NCBI GenBank assembly: GCA_949285145.1 | Contig: CASDXQ010000006.1 | Location: 1-42,453, forward strand | Length of the DNA: 42,453 nucleotides | Reading direction: 5' to 3' | From: an uncultured Spirochaetales bacterium | GTDB taxonomy: Bacteria; Spirochaetota; Spirochaetia; Sphaerochaetales; Sphaerochaetaceae | In this document: piece by piece, positions 26,430 through 35,815 of the stretch | How positions within the stretch are numbered: position 1 is the first letter of the stretch | Layout: each line of letters starts with the position of its first letter | The notes under the pieces: generated by a model | Database searches by the model: none | Seen by the model: the letters and a program-made list of their open reading frames with translations, nothing else | Told to the model about the DNA's origin: nothing | Made by a program: the position numbers and the translations under genes

Positions 26430-27990
26430 CCGCACTCTTCCGTCCCCGCTTTTCCATCATCGATCTGATAATCGATTTCACAGCTTTTTTCGTGATCATG
26501 AAATCCTTGTTCCTGAAATATACCAGATAATATACCATAAAACACAGTACAATGGATACGATAATTGAATAAACAAGGGAAATGAGCGCATTCCCATCAT
26601 ATAAAGAACAGACAAAATATGCTGTCAGTGATAACGTCAGGGTGAACAGCAGGCGCACGCAGTATTTAAGCAGATAGCGGAGCGGAGAGCGCACGAATAC
26701 ATTGCTGAATACAACATTGACTTCAATCAGGAATCCAGTAATATTGCACACAAGCGTTCCGATGAAGATCCCGTCAATTCCAATCTTTCTGCCAAGAACA
26801 AATGAAACCACAAGGTTTATCACAGCTTCGAGCACTCTTTTATACTTATCTGCCCAGAAAAGACCACATGCATCATGATAATTCAGAACCATGCGTCTGT
26901 TGGAATCTATGTAGAATACAAGGGAAATAAGCAGTACAGTGGATGTATCCAGAGTAAAAGATGGCCCGAACCATAATGTCATGACGCTCTGGAAAAGAGA
27001 GAACATCATTACAGTGATGACTGACGAGATGAAATAATTCGCAAAGTCAAGGGAAACGAAACTGGAATAGACATGCTCATCATCCTCAGTTGCATATAAA
27101 TTCCCTATGCTTGCGCTGATTGATGAATAAAACACACGCATCGCGCTCAGAAGAGCGTTTGTGATTATCTGGTAATTCGCGTAAAGCCCGAGAGTTCTCA
27201 GATCCACAAGTGCGGAAATGAGGATGGAATCAATGCTGTTTATGGCAACTTCTCCGAACTTATGCAGGCTCATGGCTTTTATGTTTCTTGTGACAGCTTT
27301 CCTTTCTTCCTTTTCAAGCGGCCTGATTTTCTTTTCCCTGAGATACGGATAGAGCCTGTCTGCCCAGAGGGCAAGTACGAAATTCTTTCCAACGTTGAAC
27401 ACAAGATAAATGACAATGTAGATTCCGTAATCTCTTGTTATATACACAGCGGCAAGCTGGAAAAGGATTCTGAGAATCGAACCCAGACAGATGACTATCT
27501 GGTTTATGTATTTTTTCTGATCCGCATCGATGAGTATCTGCTTGTAGGAATAGAAATATGTGAGACCAACTCCGAAAAGGTACACAAGGAAATACTGCTG
27601 GACGCCCGAAATATCCGTCTCGCCGCCAAGAAAATACCCTACAAACGGACTCAGGCATATTCCCAGCACAAGAATCAGGCAGCCTATTATCTGATATGCC
27701 TTTCTGAAAAAAGACATATATGAGCATATCTGTGCGGTGTTTTTTTCCGCGATTGGCTTATACAAAGCGAAGGCAATGGCAGATGACATGCCGAGCTCTG
27801 CCATGGAAAGAACATTGAGGATATTTGAGAACAGAGTGTTCAGCCCGAGGTATTCCAGACTCAGGCAGTGTATGAATATTGTCCTGTCGACAAAAGACAG
27901 AATGCCCAGCACTGTCTGAAGAACAGCCGAGGTTGCGATATTACGCATGCTGTTCAGCACACGTATCTCATTCCTGTCATGAGTTTCCAT
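26410..27990 (-). CDS. Wzx-like oligosaccharide flippase (MOP superfamily)
   Basis: The 526-residue integral membrane protein has about 14 predicted helices and resembles polysaccharide exporters of the MOP superfamily. It opens with a charged N-terminus (METHDRNEIRVLNSMRN) and has LSLEYLGLNTLFSNILNVLS in the first loop/helix pair. It should move a lipid-linked oligosaccharide to the periplasmic face. Its ATG follows the exporter stop codon directly (TAAATG), and its 3' end overlaps LicD 2, so it is translated as part of one operon. Confidence 0.88.
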   Translation of the reverse strand: METHDRNEIRVLNSMRNIATSAVLQTVLGILSFVDRTIFIHCLSLEYLGLNTLFSNILNVLSMAELGMSSAIAFALYKPIAEKNTAQICSYMSFFRKAYQIIGCLILVLGICLSPFVGYFLGGETDISGVQQYFLVYLFGVGLTYFYSYKQILIDADQKKYINQIVICLGSILRILFQLAAVYITRDYGIYIVIYLVFNVGKNFVLALWADRLYPYLREKKIRPLEKEERKAVTRNIKAMSLHKFGEVAINSIDSILISALVDLRTLGLYANYQIITNALLSAMRVFYSSISASIGNLYATEDDEHVYSSFVSLDFANYFISSVITVMMFSLFQSVMTLWFGPSFTLDTSTVLLISLVFYIDSNRRMVLNYHDACGLFWADKYKRVLEAVINLVVSFVLGRKIGIDGIFIGTLVCNITGFLIEVNVVFSNVFVRSPLRYLLKYCVRLLFTLTLSLTAYFVCSLYDGNALISLVYSIIVSIVLCFMVYYLVYFRNKDFMITKKAVKSIIRSMMEKRGRKSADGEKNS

Positions 27991-30489
27991 TTACTGCCGC
28001 TCTGCCCTTTTCTGTCTGATCCCCGCAATTCTCGTTTTCATCCTGCTGATCAGAATGGCAACAGGCGGCATGAATATAAGTGTTGATACCATACAGCCGA
28101 ACAGGGTGACACTCATGAGAAGTCCGAAATAACGGATCGGGGTATAGGATGCGAATGACAGCATCATCATGCCGCATACAATTGATACCGTTGTCAGGAT
28201 TATCGGACGGCCTGTTTCAATGATTGTCTCACTGACAAGCCTGTCAATTCCGGCGCTTCTGCCGTATTTGTTCTGCTTTGATTTCACTCTTATCATGAAA
28301 TGAATGGCATCATCGACTCCGCATCCGACTGCAATGGAAGAGAATGATACGGTTATTATGTCGAACGGGATATCTGATGCGAACATGAAACAGTAGTTGA
28401 TCATTATGCCGCACACAACAGGCACAATCGTAAGGAATCCCTGACGCAGTGAACGGGCCGTAATCCATACGAAAAGGAAAACAATCGCAAGCGAAAGATA
28501 TGTGCTCCTGTTCTGATCAGACATGAGGCGGTTGGTGAACTTGATGTTCGGAAGCGGACTGCCATTCACGCTCACGCTGGTTCCTTCCGGCAGCATGCCG
28601 AGATTAGATACAATATCCGTATAAGTTCTTGTGATGCTTTCCGCAGTCATGAGATCCTGCTCGGCCGAGTCCCAATGCTGCAATGTTATGCCTATCGTAT
28701 TTCCGTCAGAAGATATTATGCCGGAAAGCTCGCTGACCTGATTGCTCATCATCAGTATCAGACGATGAAGCATGTTTGTCAGTCCGGCATTTTCAGGAAT
28801 TTCATTGTCTCCCCCCATTATACTGTTTGCATATGCCACATAGGCAGAGAATGAAATGACCTGCAGGAAATCAGGATTGCCCATGAGTTTTTCCTCATAT
28901 GAGCGTACCTTCGCAAGATTTTCGCTTTGCAGGAAAAAGCGCTGGGATCCTTCCGGAGCCGTGATTGTGATGGTATAAGGAGTAGCACCGCCGAGTTCCG
29001 CGGCGAAATGCTTGGACTCACGGCCGAACTGATCAGATTCAGGAAAATAAGACATATAATTTGAATTAACCGGTATCCTGTCAGACACATATAAAAAGCC
29101 ACAGATAAGAAGGAAAAGCAGGATAATCAGCAGATACCAGTACCGCACAACGAAAATGGAAAGCGATCTGACAAACCTGGAAAGAAGTCCTGTACTGTAT
29201 CTCTTCACCTGCCTGTCTTTCGGCGGTCCAATGAGCGTAAAGACAGATGGAAGATAGAAGCAGGCAAGAAGTGCGCAGTATACAATACCAAAGGAAACGG
29301 AGATGCCGAATTCCTTCAGTCCGTCAGTCTGGGAAATGCACAGACAAAGAAATCCCGCTACAGTGGTAATGCATGCATATGCGACTGTTTTGAAGACCCC
29401 TTTTGTTCCGTCAATTGCCGACACATCAGGGTTTTCCCGCCTCTTTGCATAATACTCACTCACAATATGGACAGAATAGGCTGAGCCGAGAGTCAGCACC
29501 ATGCAAGGTGTGACGACATTCAGAATCGAAAGCGGAATATTGAGAAGGGACATCGTTCCAAGCGTCCAGACGAGGGCAATGACAGCAAGGGATGCTGTGA
29601 CTGCAACACTTTTCACAGATCTGAAGGACAGGTAGAACACAATCAGAATGACAACAAGACAAAGGGATACCAGCGTGACAAGATCCCTGTTGAGGTATTC
29701 CATGACTTTATCGTTTATCACAGCACCGCCATTCAGATAAACCTCAATGCCGTTTTCCCTGAGAAGCTCCAGAGTACTGTTTATCTCATCAAGCCTCTGA
29801 GGTGAAACATTTGAGATGGAGAACTGATACAGAAGGGAATCACCGGATCCGCCCACAAGATAGTATCTGACCACAGGATCCCGTGCAATTCTGTCTTTGA
29901 GGATGGCGGCCTCTTCCTCTGTCCACCACTGACCGCCGCGCGGGTCCATGGGAAGAACAGCCAGCCGGCTTCCATTTTTCTCTACAGTGACAAAATCGAG
30001 AACAGACTGCTTGTTGAATAATTCATTCATGTTCTCAAGTTCCGTCATCACATATTCAACAAGATTCAGCTTTTTGGCGGTAAACAGGTCATCTGCCTGG
30101 ACAAGCACAAGATAATTCGAACTGCGGCTGTAATCATCACCTTCCTGCGCTTTAACGGGAGGCAGGCTGGAAACATCCGCAACATCTTCATAAGCCACTT
30201 CCGGAACAGGAATGCTGTAGTCAGCTTTCTCAAGTACAACTGTCTTCCCCGTGTCCCTGTCCACAAGAGACAGACTTTCTCTTTCCGCTTTTTCAGTACC
30301 AAGTCTGGGAAGCTGGCCGGACACACCCCCTTCGTAGTAATCTGTGGATTCGCCCCATGGCATGAACGCCGAAAAACTCGCATTTATTCTTATGCTGGCT
30401 GCATGAAAGGCAAAGAACGCTGTCAGAAGCAATATGATAAACACCACAATGCCTGCATGTTTTGCAACGAAATCAAATATCTTGTTCAT
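27991..30489 (-). CDS. MMPL/RND superfamily exporter
   Basis: The 832-residue protein has the RND/MMPL two-fold layout: helix 1 (residues about 12-30), a large periplasmic loop (about 35-250), six helices, a second periplasmic loop (about 490-650) and six more helices. GCGVDDAIHFMIR (about 740-752) is the conserved helix-4 acidic pair typical of lipid-exporting MMPL-like proteins. It probably exports a lipid or glycolipid using the proton gradient. It leads the flippase operon. There is no clear ribosome-binding site, but TAGAAT lies 7 bases before the ATG. No partner adaptor or TolC gene is present here. Confidence 0.88.
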   Translation of the reverse strand: MNKIFDFVAKHAGIVVFIILLLTAFFAFHAASIRINASFSAFMPWGESTDYYEGGVSGQLPRLGTEKAERESLSLVDRDTGKTVVLEKADYSIPVPEVAYEDVADVSSLPPVKAQEGDDYSRSSNYLVLVQADDLFTAKKLNLVEYVMTELENMNELFNKQSVLDFVTVEKNGSRLAVLPMDPRGGQWWTEEEAAILKDRIARDPVVRYYLVGGSGDSLLYQFSISNVSPQRLDEINSTLELLRENGIEVYLNGGAVINDKVMEYLNRDLVTLVSLCLVVILIVFYLSFRSVKSVAVTASLAVIALVWTLGTMSLLNIPLSILNVVTPCMVLTLGSAYSVHIVSEYYAKRRENPDVSAIDGTKGVFKTVAYACITTVAGFLCLCISQTDGLKEFGISVSFGIVYCALLACFYLPSVFTLIGPPKDRQVKRYSTGLLSRFVRSLSIFVVRYWYLLIILLFLLICGFLYVSDRIPVNSNYMSYFPESDQFGRESKHFAAELGGATPYTITITAPEGSQRFFLQSENLAKVRSYEEKLMGNPDFLQVISFSAYVAYANSIMGGDNEIPENAGLTNMLHRLILMMSNQVSELSGIISSDGNTIGITLQHWDSAEQDLMTAESITRTYTDIVSNLGMLPEGTSVSVNGSPLPNIKFTNRLMSDQNRSTYLSLAIVFLFVWITARSLRQGFLTIVPVVCGIMINYCFMFASDIPFDIITVSFSSIAVGCGVDDAIHFMIRVKSKQNKYGRSAGIDRLVSETIIETGRPIILTTVSIVCGMMMLSFASYTPIRYFGLLMSVTLFGCMVSTLIFMPPVAILISRMKTRIAGIRQKRAERQ

Positions 30490-30629
30490 CAAAGCAATTC
30501 TAACCTATGCAACTCCATTAGTCTATAAGTACCATGACATGTCACAATCCAGTGTACGGAAACGGATTTCGTGAAGCCCGCCATATCCGGAACAATCTGA
30601 ATATCACTGCAGCTTGTCTTGAAAAAAAC

Positions 30630-31304
30630 TCAGATCCTCAGCCCTCCTCCGAGGATGAGGCCGTAACGGAATGAGAAATCAGCAGGAGATGCAAGATCAT
30701 AATAAAGATTCGCACCTACCTTGAAGAATGAATTGCTGTATTCAAGGTATGCCCCCAGGTTGGCATTCACGCCCCAGCTGTCAAAGTGAAAACAGACAGG
30801 TGCCGGCTTGCTGTTGGGTACGTTCGTAGTTGCCATGCGGTAGAAAGAATAGACAAGGCTGCAGTCAGTGAACAGTCCCCATGTGGGGCCGAAGGCCTGC
30901 TGGTAATAAAGTCCTGCGCCGAAATCCTGCCGGAAATCAAGTTCACGGCTGAAATACGATACATTTTCCCCACTGTCTGTCATATACCCTATTGTCAGAA
31001 GAGTGGTTGAAGAGATTCCTATTCCGAGCGGCAGTTTTTCAAACGGGAAAATAACGAGTTCAAACTTCGGGCCGAGCCCGTGAAGGGCGGAGACTCCTTC
31101 CCATTTCCCGTTATTATGGTATGCGGGGTAGTCTCCGGACAGCCCTGCCAGCATCCCCTCAATCTCATCCTGATTCGCCCTGGTCAGCCTGTTGACATCA
31201 TAAGTAAGATTGAGCCCTATATAAAGTCTCGGTGCAGCAGCAAGCGCAGAAGTAATGACAGCGGTAAATAATAATGCCAGCAGTACTCTTTTTATTCCCT
31301 TCAT
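30630..31304 (-). CDS. Outer-membrane beta-barrel protein, operon gene 4
   Basis: The 224-residue precursor has a signal peptide (MKGIKRVLLALLFTAVITSA, then LAAA). Its body alternates aromatic and glycine-rich strands (FGAGLYYQQAFG, GANLYYDLASP) and ends in LILGGGLRI, a typical small outer-membrane barrel. No specific family is recognised. I use the ATG at 31304, which follows the previous stop codon by one base, with GGAG 8 bases upstream. It is the last gene of a four-barrel operon. Confidence 0.75.
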   Translation of the reverse strand: MKGIKRVLLALLFTAVITSALAAAPRLYIGLNLTYDVNRLTRANQDEIEGMLAGLSGDYPAYHNNGKWEGVSALHGLGPKFELVIFPFEKLPLGIGISSTTLLTIGYMTDSGENVSYFSRELDFRQDFGAGLYYQQAFGPTWGLFTDCSLVYSFYRMATTNVPNSKPAPVCFHFDSWGVNANLGAYLEYSNSFFKVGANLYYDLASPADFSFRYGLILGGGLRI

Positions 31305-31305
31305 A

Positions 31306-31935
31306 TCATATACTCCACTTATAGCTGAAGCCCACATATGCTCCGGCACTCAGCATGAAAAAGTCCCAGGAATAGAAGTTTTCCTCATTTTCCAGGAGAA
31401 AATCATAAAAATGTGCGGTATAAAGCATACCCGCATTCATGAAGAACGAATTCCCTGCAACGGGATACATCACGTAAGGCTCTATCTGCAGTGACAGATT
31501 GAAACTTGAACTGAAATGTGAATAGCTGCCGATTGAAAGACGGACAGCGGTGCCGAAATCGGCCTTGCCGATCTGTGCGCGGAAAATCGGGCCGGCTGAA
31601 ATGAAGAATGCACTCTCCTGCTCATCTGTGGAATCATAAGCCTGTGAAGTGCTTTTATTTATTGTTTCCGCCCAGAAGGGAGATGAACAGAGAAATGAGA
31701 GAGACAGTCCTGTTCTCCCCTTATCTGAGAAGAAGAGGTCGGCATCAGCAAAAGCTCCCGCGTCAAGCCGCTTCAGGAGATCCGATGAAGGCGAATGCGG
31801 CAGGGGAGATGAGAATACATTTGTCGTGTACGATACAGGCACGCCCGCCCTGAGATAAACATCATAGCCCGCATAAAGCGGTGCAATACCTGCAAGCAGC
31901 ATTACTATTAAGGCGATTCTTCTGATACTTCTCAT
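31306..31935 (-). CDS. Outer-membrane beta-barrel protein, operon gene 3
   Basis: The 209-residue precursor has a signal peptide (MRSIRRIALIVMLLAGIAPL, cleavage near YAG). Beta strands rich in Phe, Tyr and Ser follow, ending with GAYVGFSYKWSI. Its ribosome-binding site (GGAG) lies in the end of the preceding gene, and it starts three bases after that stop. No known family is recognised. The shared operon and size suggest an outer-membrane barrel with the same role as its neighbours. Confidence 0.75.
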   Translation of the reverse strand: MRSIRRIALIVMLLAGIAPLYAGYDVYLRAGVPVSYTTNVFSSPLPHSPSSDLLKRLDAGAFADADLFFSDKGRTGLSLSFLCSSPFWAETINKSTSQAYDSTDEQESAFFISAGPIFRAQIGKADFGTAVRLSIGSYSHFSSSFNLSLQIEPYVMYPVAGNSFFMNAGMLYTAHFYDFLLENEENFYSWDFFMLSAGAYVGFSYKWSI

Positions 31936-31938
31936 ACA

Positions 31939-33078
31939 TCACACTCCGAAAGTGAATCCTATTGACATCTGAGCTCCCTCCACCTGATTGAGGGACGGGA
32001 ATTTCACATAACCGCACTGTACATAGAATTCTGCTATGCCAAGGAGGAGAAATTCAGCCTTGAGACCGAATATCGCACTGAAATCCCTGAAGTTCCTGTC
32101 ACTGCAGCTGTTGAGTGCCCTTCCCCCTGAAAATCCGAGATCGAGAAAGACGGAAAGTGCAGGATATGTATCGACAGTGAGCTGAGGTCCGTAGAATGTA
32201 AGGGAGAGAAGATTCGTGACAACATGCTGTGTGCTGATCATGAAATTGCCGTTCCACATATCCCCGCCCTGAATGTAATAAGGCACCTTCTCTCCCGCTA
32301 TGAAGCGGTATGTCGTACTGTTGTCCAGAACAACCGAGAACCAGCTGCGGCCCTCCTTCCACGGGACATCAATGAAAGTGAATGCAAGGTCCAGCGTATT
32401 GCGGCTGAGGATATAGTCCGAAGTTCCGTCATTGAGCGGGATCCATACAGGACCTGAAATCCTGAAATAGGAATCGAATTTCAGACCGTTCCTTCTGATG
32501 ACTTCATCAGACATGAAGTCAAGAGTCAGGGAAGCGGAAACGGATGTATTGAAAACAGATCTGTCCCCTTTAAGCTCAGGTGCTCCGGTAAAAGAAGAAG
32601 CCGCAAAGCGTTCGCTTCCATCTTCTGTCCAGAAAAGCCCCTCAGCATGGTCAGCATCATATTTGTAATCAAAAGTCTCGTAAGCATTCTCAAAACGGCC
32701 GTCAATATAGACACCCAGCGCCACATGATCATTCCAGAAACCTTGTCTGTAAAACAGATTGAACTCATCATACAGTACCATATATTCAAGAGGAAAGCCT
32801 GCATTGCTGTCATTGAGGAACCTGCCGTCATCAGGGTGCTGTCTGAGTTTTCTTATGTCAAGACCGTTGTCCAGCCGGAATGCAAGCTCGGTGGATGAGC
32901 CTTCAATGAAATCAGGAACAGGGAAATTGAACTGGTAATTGAGGGCGAGCGGGAAAATACCGGATGCAAAATCCGTCTCAGCCTTCGCTTCTATGATATG
33001 ATAGCCGAAGCCTATCGCGGAGGCAGAGGAAAGCAGCGCTGCAAAAAGAATGAGAATCAGGAAAACTCTTTTCTTCAT
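31939..33078 (-). CDS. Outer-membrane beta-barrel protein, operon gene 2
   Basis: The 379-residue precursor has a signal peptide (MKKRVFLILILFAALLSSAS) and a porin-like body with many aromatic strands, ending MSIGFTFGV. It appears paralogous to the first gene of the operon: both have IFPLALNYQ/LFPLGTSYE near residue 40, a long variable middle, and YGPQLTVDTYP/TGPQFLAGDCYP in the C-terminal third. GAGG precedes the ATG. The transported or bound ligand is unknown. Confidence 0.78.
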   Translation of the reverse strand: MKKRVFLILILFAALLSSASAIGFGYHIIEAKAETDFASGIFPLALNYQFNFPVPDFIEGSSTELAFRLDNGLDIRKLRQHPDDGRFLNDSNAGFPLEYMVLYDEFNLFYRQGFWNDHVALGVYIDGRFENAYETFDYKYDADHAEGLFWTEDGSERFAASSFTGAPELKGDRSVFNTSVSASLTLDFMSDEVIRRNGLKFDSYFRISGPVWIPLNDGTSDYILSRNTLDLAFTFIDVPWKEGRSWFSVVLDNSTTYRFIAGEKVPYYIQGGDMWNGNFMISTQHVVTNLLSLTFYGPQLTVDTYPALSVFLDLGFSGGRALNSCSDRNFRDFSAIFGLKAEFLLLGIAEFYVQCGYVKFPSLNQVEGAQMSIGFTFGV

Positions 33079-33091
33079 AATCTGCCCTCAC

Positions 33092-34282
33092 CTACAACGA
33101 AACATAGAAACCAAGCTGGGCACTCTGCCACCAGTTCGGGGATGCGGAATCAAAACCTTTCATGAAATCATAACCGAACGTGTAATTGACATGAATGAAG
33201 CCGAACAGGCGCAGATGGAACTCCCCGCTTATGCTGCTTCTGAACTCCCAGCCTTTTATGTTCCCTGTAATATCATTCTGGACTCTGCCGAAATAGCAGT
33301 TGTTGTTCAGCCTTATCTCGAAATACGGATAGCAGTCACCGGCAAGGAACTGAGGCCCCGTGAAGCGGAAAGCCAGAGTGTCGGTGAAATACCCTCTCAG
33401 TCTGTCTGTCTGTATCTTATGCTCAGGTATCACATCTCCGAAAGTATACCCCAAGGAATTCGAATGGGAAAGCATGAGTGTCAGCCAGTTCCAGCCGTTA
33501 TCCTGTATGACTGCAAAGATGGTCAGATATTCCGTTGCACTGCCTGAGGCCTTGAAATAGTCACTTGTGACTGTATCAGGCGAAACGGAATTGCCAAGCC
33601 ACCACGGCCCCCACTCAACGGACAGAGCGCAGCTCATGCCATCATAATTTCCGGCAGGAGCCGTCGTGCGGCGGAAATACCATGAAGAAGAAAGAACCAG
33701 ATTACTGTTCCACAGATTTCTGCTGCCGTACAGCCATGGATATGCCGGGATATCGTGGCCCTGCGTGAACACTTCATTTTCAAAAAAAGGAACTCCACCC
33801 CCCAGATTGAGTCTTTCCCTCGCAACTGCATAACGCGTATACAGTCCGATTGAAAGATCCATCATGGATCCGGATTCCTGTACAGGATTCACGCCGAACC
33901 CCTGAGTGAGTCTGAAATACATAGTGGCTGCAGGCCGGAAATACCTGCCGGAAAGCTTGTTCTCAGGATTTTCATTATTCCACCACGGCTCGCCGGTCTT
34001 CCAGTCATAACCGGAGCTTTCTGACAGACTGATTTCGGAAATGGAAAAAGAAGACTCTATTTCCAGATCAGCATCATAGATAAACGCATCTGAAAGAGGA
34101 AAGGAAGTATTGTATTCATAACTAGTGCCCAGTGGGAAAAGTCCCATGCCGAAACCGTCAGGCCCGCCGGAAACACCGTTTATCACAGTAGAAAGAGTGA
34201 ATGAATCCGCAAAGACAGAACCAGTGACTGTCAGCATCAGCACAATAACAAGAGCAAGGAATCTTTCCCCTTTTTTTTCCAT
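33092..34282 (-). CDS. Outer-membrane beta-barrel protein, operon gene 1
   Basis: The 396-residue precursor has a positively charged start and signal peptide (MEKKGERFLALVIVLMLTVT, then GSVFAD). A barrel-like body follows, ending SAQLGFYVSL. It is paralogous to the next gene. I use the ATG at 34282; the longer frame begins at a TTG inside the AT-rich promoter. TATCAT and TATAAA lie 10 to 30 bases upstream, and no Shine-Dalgarno is seen. As first gene it drives the four-barrel operon. Confidence 0.78.
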   Translation of the reverse strand: MEKKGERFLALVIVLMLTVTGSVFADSFTLSTVINGVSGGPDGFGMGLFPLGTSYEYNTSFPLSDAFIYDADLEIESSFSISEISLSESSGYDWKTGEPWWNNENPENKLSGRYFRPAATMYFRLTQGFGVNPVQESGSMMDLSIGLYTRYAVARERLNLGGGVPFFENEVFTQGHDIPAYPWLYGSRNLWNSNLVLSSSWYFRRTTAPAGNYDGMSCALSVEWGPWWLGNSVSPDTVTSDYFKASGSATEYLTIFAVIQDNGWNWLTLMLSHSNSLGYTFGDVIPEHKIQTDRLRGYFTDTLAFRFTGPQFLAGDCYPYFEIRLNNNCYFGRVQNDITGNIKGWEFRSSISGEFHLRLFGFIHVNYTFGYDFMKGFDSASPNWWQSAQLGFYVSL

Positions 34283-34321
34283 AACACTTTGTATGATATA
34301 TTCAAATTTATATGCTTTCAA

Positions 34322-34854
34322 TATTGATTGATGGAGAAATGCCGGATGTGAGCCTGATATGCAGAAAGTATCAGAAAGGTGTTATTCATGTAGTCATTTT
34401 AAAACAGACTGACTCGGATACATTTCGTTCCATGTCAAGCATGAATTATGCCGCCAGTATTGAGCGGAAGAAAAGAAAATACATACAAAAAGCCTTCTAC
34501 AAGACCATGTTGACAAGGAACGCATGGCATCGGGCCCGCTTTCGTCTTGCGAAGACTCCTGAACCCCTATCTTACTATCATTTGCCTCAGATGTCAGCCT
34601 ATTGAGTCTGTCCGCTGAATATTCATCAGCCACTCTATACTTAAAAAAACGCAGATTCCGTTTATCATTATTGCTTTTCTTGCAGAAACAAATGTATTCT
34701 TGATCAACAACGCTAACCACGCTTTCATCTTAAGCAGGCTTTCCAATTAATTCCATTGTATCAGGCTCACCCGTAAAATGCTGCTTCATGTTATCTTATC
34801 CTTCACACACAATGAGCCAGAAAATTCAGCTGTGTTTTTCCCTCGTGTCTTGTA
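34322..34854. other. Gene-poor stretch, probably decayed sequence
   Basis: I see no intact gene. Opposing frames of 97 codons (plus, 34312-34605) and 108 codons (minus, 34394-34720) overlap each other. The minus frame contains a protein-like stretch (CFCKKSNNDKRNLRFFKYRV then ADRLNRLTSEANDSKIG) that could be the remains of a larger gene, and the rest is random in character. No tRNA, integrase or clear repeat boundary is visible. This marks the edge of the accessory island. Confidence 0.4.
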
Positions 34855-35685
34855 TTATTCCTTCAGTGATTTTGAAATGAGAAAATCCGGAATGTAAATA
34901 TTCTGGATACCATCACGTGAGAAATCATGCTTGTCCATTGACAGTATGAGTTTCGGATAATTGTCTTTTATCTTCTCTAGTGCATTGAATTCCCGTTTCC
35001 TTGTATTCTCATCAATCAATGTCGCTGTGACCTGCATGTATATTTTTTCAGCCCCTCTGACTGCTATGAAATCAATTTCAGAACTGTCTCCATCGTTCTT
35101 GCCGACACTGACTTTAAACCCTTTTCTCTTCAGCTCCAGGAACACAGCATTCTCAAGAAGGGAACCATAATTCTCACTCATATTTCCTTTTGTCAGGGCT
35201 ATCAGTCCTGTATCGACGGGGTAATATTTATCTGTCTGCCCGAACCTGCCTCCTCCTTTTACAGTGTGGAACTCTGCATTGTAATACAGGAAAGAAGATC
35301 TGAAAGCCGCCATATATTTACTGATAAGCTCATGATACATTTTATATCCTGCGGACTTTATTCTATGTTCCAGATTGTTCATTGAAACAGGATATACGAC
35401 TGTATCATTGAGAAATGCAACAAGCCGTTTTATAGTCTCATTGTTGACAGCTGATCCAGCCTTTGGCCTGACATCATTGAAGAGTATGCTGTCAAGAATT
35501 GACTGGAGCATGCCTGTTTTCTGAGCCGGATCATCAAGCAGTGCTGTTATCGGAAAACCTCCATATAAATGGACTATCCTGCCTCTATATGTGAACAACG
35601 CCCTAAAAACACAGATTCCGGTTCGAGGCCAGGAGTTTGTACTGTTTCCAAACTCGATACCTGATGGAGAAAGCAATATCAACAC
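34855..35685 (-). pseudogene. Truncated ATP-binding protein, DUF4143 C-terminal half only
   Basis: From about residue 36 the frame matches the C-terminal part of AAA_14/DUF4143 proteins. It shows LYGGFPITALLDD, a winged-helix-like middle (NNLEHRIKSAGYKMYHELI), KYYPVDTGLIAL, LENAVFLELKRKGFKVSVG and the nuclease-like SSEIDFIAV. Those proteins normally have an N-terminal P-loop ATPase domain of about 200 residues, which is absent here. The first 35 residues of this frame are unrelated to the family. The gene is therefore truncated, with the break near 35580-35610. The 3' half is otherwise intact. Confidence 0.75.
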
Positions 35686-35776
35686 TGCCTGTATTGATAA
35701 TTACAACGACTTCATCAAGACAATCAAAGCTGTAATAAAAGAACAGGCAGCTGATGGCAAATTTCTGAAGCACTGA
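35591..35776 (+). pseudogene. Possible 3' remnant of a plus-strand gene
   Basis: A 61-codon frame overlaps the broken 5' end of the DUF4143 gene in the opposite direction. Its last 40 residues (ACIDNYNDFIKTIKAVIKEQ then AADGKFLKH) look like a genuine protein C-terminus. It may be the tail of a gene cut at the same junction. No family is recognised and chance is possible. Confidence 0.25.
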
Positions 35777-35789
35777 TAAACAAACACTA

Positions 35790-35809
35790 CTCTGTCAGTA
35801 AATGTCACA
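35790..35809 (+). promoter_or_regulatory. Candidate WYL-regulon operator, site 1
   Basis: CTCTGTCAGTAAATGTCACA contains TGTCA (35793-35797) and TGTCA (35803-35807), repeated one helical turn apart. It matches the reverse complement of site 2 at 17 of 20 positions. It lies 37 bases upstream of the Nudix start codon, in the only intergenic space before the Nudix-ankyrin operon. Confidence 0.55.
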
Positions 35810-35815
35810 CTAATT

